Shown: positions 43,021-46,110 of the stretch, one piece after another
Layout: each line of letters begins with the position of its first letter
How positions within the stretch are numbered: the stretch's first letter is position 1
Assembly (NCBI GenBank): GCA_018698075.1
Contig: JABINT010000053.1
Coordinates: forward strand, 1 to 46,110
Length of the DNA stretch: 46,110 nucleotides
Direction: 5' to 3'
Origin: Acidiferrobacteraceae bacterium
GTDB lineage: Bacteria; Pseudomonadota; Gammaproteobacteria; Arenicellales; UBA868
The notes under the pieces: generated by a model
Seen by the model: only the letters and a program-made list of their open reading frames with translations
The model's database searches: none
What the model was told of the DNA's origin: nothing
Position numbers and translations under genes: made by a program

Positions 43021-44123
43021 GCTGATTCGCTGATCAAATGGACATCGGTAGCTTTCCAGGACGCATAAAAGACAGCACCTGCTTTTAATCCGAGATCGGC
43101 AAGGTCACGCTGGCGTACCTGAACCTTGAAATCGGCACCATTTTCCAGTTCAGCAAAAACCGTCACAATCGAGCCAACAAATTCTTCGCTAATAAACCGA
43201 CATCGGACTTGGTTTGCCGCCTCCGGAGTAGTCAAAGAGATCTGAACGAGGTCCGAACTGATAACCATGTTGAGGGTCGAGCCCATTGGAAAAGAATTTT
43301 CATCGTTATCCGGTGAGCAGGAAAAGCAGCCAACCGAGGTATTAACCTGAAGAGTGGCGCCCTCTTTTGATACGGTGCCACAGAAGATATTGTTTGATCC
43401 GACAAAGTCTGCGACAAATCGAGATGTCGGGTTGCGATAGATAGTCTTCGGTGAGCCAATCTGTTCGATCCTGCCCTGGCTCATGATCACCACCCGGTCT
43501 GACATTGCAAACGCTTCAGACTGACTATGGGTGACGTAGACAAAAGTAATACCCAGTTCTTTTTGCAGGCGGGAAAGGACACCCTGCATCTTGACGACAA
43601 GGTTGGCATCGAGCGCACTCAAAGGCTCATCAAGAAGAAGAATGCGTGGCTCGGTCACCAGTGAGCGTGCCAGAGCAACTCTTTGGCGCTGCCCGCCCGA
43701 GAGTTGGCTGATATCGCGTTCGGCAAGATCAGCGATCTCGAGCCGCTCGAGCCATTCCATGGCGCGCTGCTGACGATCCCCAGAAGGGATTTTTCGCATC
43801 TTCAGGCCAAACTCAACGTTCTGTCGAACACTAAGAAACGGAAACAGGGCCAAACTCTGCCAGACCATCGGCGTATCTCGGTCGGCGCTGTCGATCTCAT
43901 TAATTCGTTTTCCATCAAGGCGGATTTCTCCTTCGGTGGGTTCCTCAAGTCCTGCTAACATTCGCAACGAGGTGGTCTTGCCGCATCCCGATGGTCCCAT
44001 GAGGGCGAGGAATTCTCCGGCATAGATATCCAGATCCATGGCATGCACAGCCGCCACTGTGCCGTAATGTTTCGTGACCCCCTCAAAAGAGACCAGAGGG
44101 CGTGCTTCAGATGTGTTGGGCAT
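43017..44123 (-). CDS. ABC transporter ATPase, PotA/PotG-like
   Basis: 368 residues with Walker A GPSGCGKTTSLRMLAGLEEP, signature LSGGQRQRVALARSL, Walker B ILLLDEPLSALDANL, H-loop VTHSQSEAFAMSD and a C-terminal TOBE-like domain (about 280-365). Powers the PotBC-type permease pair upstream. Polyamine-type importers also carry other cationic or small organic solutes, so the substrate here (a methylated base or related compound) is open. Starts 4 bases after the permease stop and overlaps the deacetylase-like gene. Confidence 0.93.
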   Translation of the reverse strand: MPNTSEARPLVSFEGVTKHYGTVAAVHAMDLDIYAGEFLALMGPSGCGKTTSLRMLAGLEEPTEGEIRLDGKRINEIDSADRDTPMVWQSLALFPFLSVRQNVEFGLKMRKIPSGDRQQRAMEWLERLEIADLAERDISQLSGGQRQRVALARSLVTEPRILLLDEPLSALDANLVVKMQGVLSRLQKELGITFVYVTHSQSEAFAMSDRVVIMSQGRIEQIGSPKTIYRNPTSRFVADFVGSNNIFCGTVSKEGATLQVNTSVGCFSCSPDNDENSFPMGSTLNMVISSDLVQISLTTPEAANQVRCRFISEEFVGSIVTVFAELENGADFKVQVRQRDLADLGLKAGAVFYASWKATDVHLISESA

Positions 44124-44127
44124 AGGT

Positions 44128-44934
44128 CTAAATACCGGTCGTCGTCGGCGCTGATGCCTTTCGAAAAAAGATCAGTTGTGCGATCACCACAAGCGACATT
44201 GAGATTGCAAACACAATAGATCCAATCGCATTAATCTGGGGATCGGTGTTTCCCTGGAGGATCTCCAGAATCATCACAGGAACTGTTTTGTTCAGGCCGG
44301 AGACAAACCATGCGACAGCAAACTCGTCGAAGGATACCGCTGCGGTCAGACAAAAAGCGGACGCAATCGCAGGCCGGCAAAATGGGATGATAACCTCACG
44401 CATGGCTCGCCACGGCGAGGCACCAAGATTCCAGGCAGCCGGCTCAAGATCCGGGTTGATCTGGGCCAGCCGCATTCGGACAACAGCCATTGCAAATGGC
44501 GCACATAGAACCACATGACTCACCACAATTGAGTGAATTTGACCAGACATATTGATTCGTGCCAGCAGTGCAAGCATTGCCAATCCCATAATCACAAGAG
44601 GGATAGTCGGGGGCAGTAGTGCTAAAGACAAATACAACGCCTTGCCGGTAAAGTTATAACGGTAATCAGTATAGGCCGTACAAAACCCGATGAACGTAGC
44701 CAGGGTAGCGACACTGACTGAGACCAGGGCGCTGACCCGAAAAGCCTCCCATATGTCCGGGTCGGCGAAAATGGTCTCGTACCAATGAGTCGTAAAGTGA
44801 CCCAACGGAATCGTCGGAAATCTGTCGGAGTTAACGGAAAATACGAAGCTCGTGACAATTGGTGTAAAGACAAACACAAAGACCAAAACAACATATCCTC
44901 GAAGGAGCAGGTTTTGGCCAGATAGGCGGGTCAT
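44128..44934 (-). CDS. ABC transporter permease, PotC-like
   Basis: 268 residues, six membrane helices, coupling loop NLGASPWRAMREVIIPFCRPAI. ATG at 44934 overlaps the stop of the preceding permease (ATGA); the longer frame upstream is inside that gene and not coding. Forms the heterodimeric channel with the PotB-like partner. Confidence 0.92.
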   Translation of the reverse strand: MTRLSGQNLLLRGYVVLVFVFVFTPIVTSFVFSVNSDRFPTIPLGHFTTHWYETIFADPDIWEAFRVSALVSVSVATLATFIGFCTAYTDYRYNFTGKALYLSLALLPPTIPLVIMGLAMLALLARINMSGQIHSIVVSHVVLCAPFAMAVVRMRLAQINPDLEPAAWNLGASPWRAMREVIIPFCRPAIASAFCLTAAVSFDEFAVAWFVSGLNKTVPVMILEILQGNTDPQINAIGSIVFAISMSLVVIAQLIFFRKASAPTTTGI

Positions 44935-45815
44935 GGTTTTTTCCGATACGCGGCCGAGACAGACGCGAACATAATCGTCAAAAGTGTAATGATCATTGTG
45001 ACGGCGACGACCGCGGCACGAGGCCATTGCTGGCCAGATTTTGTGGTATCGATTATCAGGATGCTTAAGGTGGGAGGTTTTGAACCGCCCAGGTAATAGG
45101 GGCTTACGAAGTCTCCAAAAGATAGAATAAAAGTAAATACTGCGCCAAGGATGATCCCTATTTTGGCCATCGGAACGATCACCAGAAAAACAGTCTTCAG
45201 TCGCCCGCAACCAAGATTGTGTGCGGCCTCGATCAGGTTACGATCAACATTCGCCAATGAGATCAATTGAAGGACTACCGCAAGCGGCAAGCATAGTGTC
45301 AGATATCCAACGAGAGTCCCGAAAAAATTGTTAAGCAAATGAAAAGGACCAAGCCCGAGATAGTCGAACATCCTGTTGAAAATACCGTTATCGTTTAGAA
45401 AGATTTGCCAGGAGTAAATGCGTACCAGGTAACTGGTAAAAAAAGGCACGATCAAAAAGAACAACGCCCAGCGCCGCAATGTGGCAGATACTTTGAAGGC
45501 AAGGGCAAACGAACAAGGGAAAGCCAGTATGGTCGTGGTTATGGTAGCGATCATTGCATAGGCAAGCGTCCTCCAGTAGGTATCCCAGAAATATCCCTTA
45601 GAGTACATTTTGGTCCAATTTACTGTATCCCACCCCGGCACCATCCGATAGTTTATGACCAGCCAGAAACTCATAACGACAAGGAAAATCAGTGGGAAAA
45701 CAAAGAAAACCAGCTGCCAAATAACGATGGGCATCGACCATGTCAGGCCATACAAGGTCACGGTGTGGCGCTTTGAAAGATGCGGCACAGTGTTTTGGCC
45801 GGTAAGTAGACTCAA
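44931..45815 (-). CDS. ABC transporter permease, PotB-like
   Basis: 294 residues, about six membrane helices, coupling loop NLGCGRLKTVFLVIVPMAKIGI. The start is a TTG at 45815 without visible ribosome site; a GTG nine codons in (VPHLSKRHTV) is an alternative. Lies 84 bases after the solute-binding protein gene, separated from it by a strong stem-loop. Confidence 0.9.
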   Translation of the reverse strand: MSLLTGQNTVPHLSKRHTVTLYGLTWSMPIVIWQLVFFVFPLIFLVVMSFWLVINYRMVPGWDTVNWTKMYSKGYFWDTYWRTLAYAMIATITTTILAFPCSFALAFKVSATLRRWALFFLIVPFFTSYLVRIYSWQIFLNDNGIFNRMFDYLGLGPFHLLNNFFGTLVGYLTLCLPLAVVLQLISLANVDRNLIEAAHNLGCGRLKTVFLVIVPMAKIGIILGAVFTFILSFGDFVSPYYLGGSKPPTLSILIIDTTKSGQQWPRAAVVAVTMIITLLTIMFASVSAAYRKKP

Positions 45816-45858
45816 AAGCGCGGATTCAGGTGCAGTGAAGGAGTATCAGAGCGCAAGG

Positions 45859-45887
45859 AAAAAAGCCGGCCCTGAAGGGCCGGCTTT
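45859..45887 (-). terminator. Strong intrinsic (partial) terminator between binding-protein and permease genes
   Basis: Minus strand: AAAGCCGGCCC, loop TTCA, GGGCCGGCTTT (11-base stem, 45862-45887), run of six T ending at 45859. It follows the binding-protein stop by 12 bases. In ABC operons such a site typically lets the binding protein be made in excess of the membrane parts. Confidence 0.8.
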
Positions 45888-45899
45888 CCTTGCCCATGC

Positions 45900-46110
45900 C
45901 TAGGCGTTTTTGTATTCAGACCAGAAGTCGTTCCAGTCCTCAAGAGATTGCTGGACAGGCGTGTCTCGAAAATGGATCCGCCCCTCTCGCAGGTCGTCTA
46001 TGCAATTGGGGCCATCAAGCACCATCCGTTGGCGTTTAGCTTCAGCCGGGTTAGCCTCGTTTATTGCTGTCCAACCAGATTTGTATGGCGACATTCCAGG
46101 ATACGCGCCC
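45900..46110 (-). CDS. ABC solute-binding protein, PotD-like, C-terminal end (runs off window)
   Basis: The last about 70 codons of a gene whose start lies beyond base 46110; the frame is open to the edge (upstream of the internal Met at 46094 it reads AYPG). The ending IHFRDTPVQQSLEDWNDFWSEYKNA is typical of polyamine-type periplasmic binding proteins. First gene of the operon continuing to codA. Ligand unknown. Confidence 0.82.
   Translation of the reverse strand, partial: GAYPGMSPYKSGWTAINEANPAEAKRQRMVLDGPNCIDDLREGRIHFRDTPVQQSLEDWNDFWSEYKNA

Overview
The window reads as an ordinary gammaproteobacterial chromosome. Its housekeeping genes (trmD-rplS, xerD, cnoX/ybbN, pcnB-folK, trpS-scpA-scpB-rluB, metC, argD) are typical of that class. 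They surround two catabolic blocks that probably came together as accessory gene sets. I see no phage, IS element, CRISPR array or replication origin. The genus cannot be fixed from the sequence; a marine or osmolyte-using organism is an inference from gene content only.

Layout. 1-3.8 kb: the 3' end of trmD, rplS, a membrane-anchored TPR protein and xerD on the plus strand, meeting cnoX on the minus strand. 4.8-7.2 kb: two EamA/DMT permeases around a small exported TlpA-like thioredoxin. 7.2-19.9 kb: a reductive pyrimidine catabolism cluster. It holds a RutR-like TetR regulator, a nitrilase-type beta-ureidopropionase, an M20 carbamoylase, a four-gene NitT/TauT-type ABC importer, dihydropyrimidinase, dihydropyrimidine dehydrogenase (preT/preA) and a class III omega-aminotransferase. 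Two RutR-box-like palindromes (7220-7235 and 7948-7963) each overlap a plausible -35 element, one before the regulator and one before the first catabolic gene.

20-30.1 kb: a second accessory block with an MttB-type methyltransferase, an S8 autotransporter protease, an M24-fold protein with the ligand spacing of the DMSP lyase DddP, an M19 dipeptidase-like protein lacking several canonical metal ligands, an unrecognised 580-residue protein, a probable DUF3726 protein and an MFS transporter. The last five lie close together or overlap and look like one operon, possibly for an onium or betaine-type osmolyte. It is followed by a 48-codon remnant of an MBL-fold hydrolase gene, a TauE/SafE permease and tRNA-Glu(CTC).

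31.6-40.7 kb: housekeeping genes. 40.7-46.1 kb, minus strand: a polyamine-type ABC importer (the solute-binding gene runs off the window), a polysaccharide-deacetylase-like hydrolase and a CodA-family deaminase in one operon. In the deaminase the residue equivalent to E. coli CodA Asp314 is Cys310. That change is reported to mark 5-methylcytosine deaminases, so the product may be thymine. Thymine or uracil from this operon would feed the reductive pathway 22 kb away, so the two loci may form one pyrimidine-salvage-to-nitrogen system. The final malonate-semialdehyde step is not in the window.
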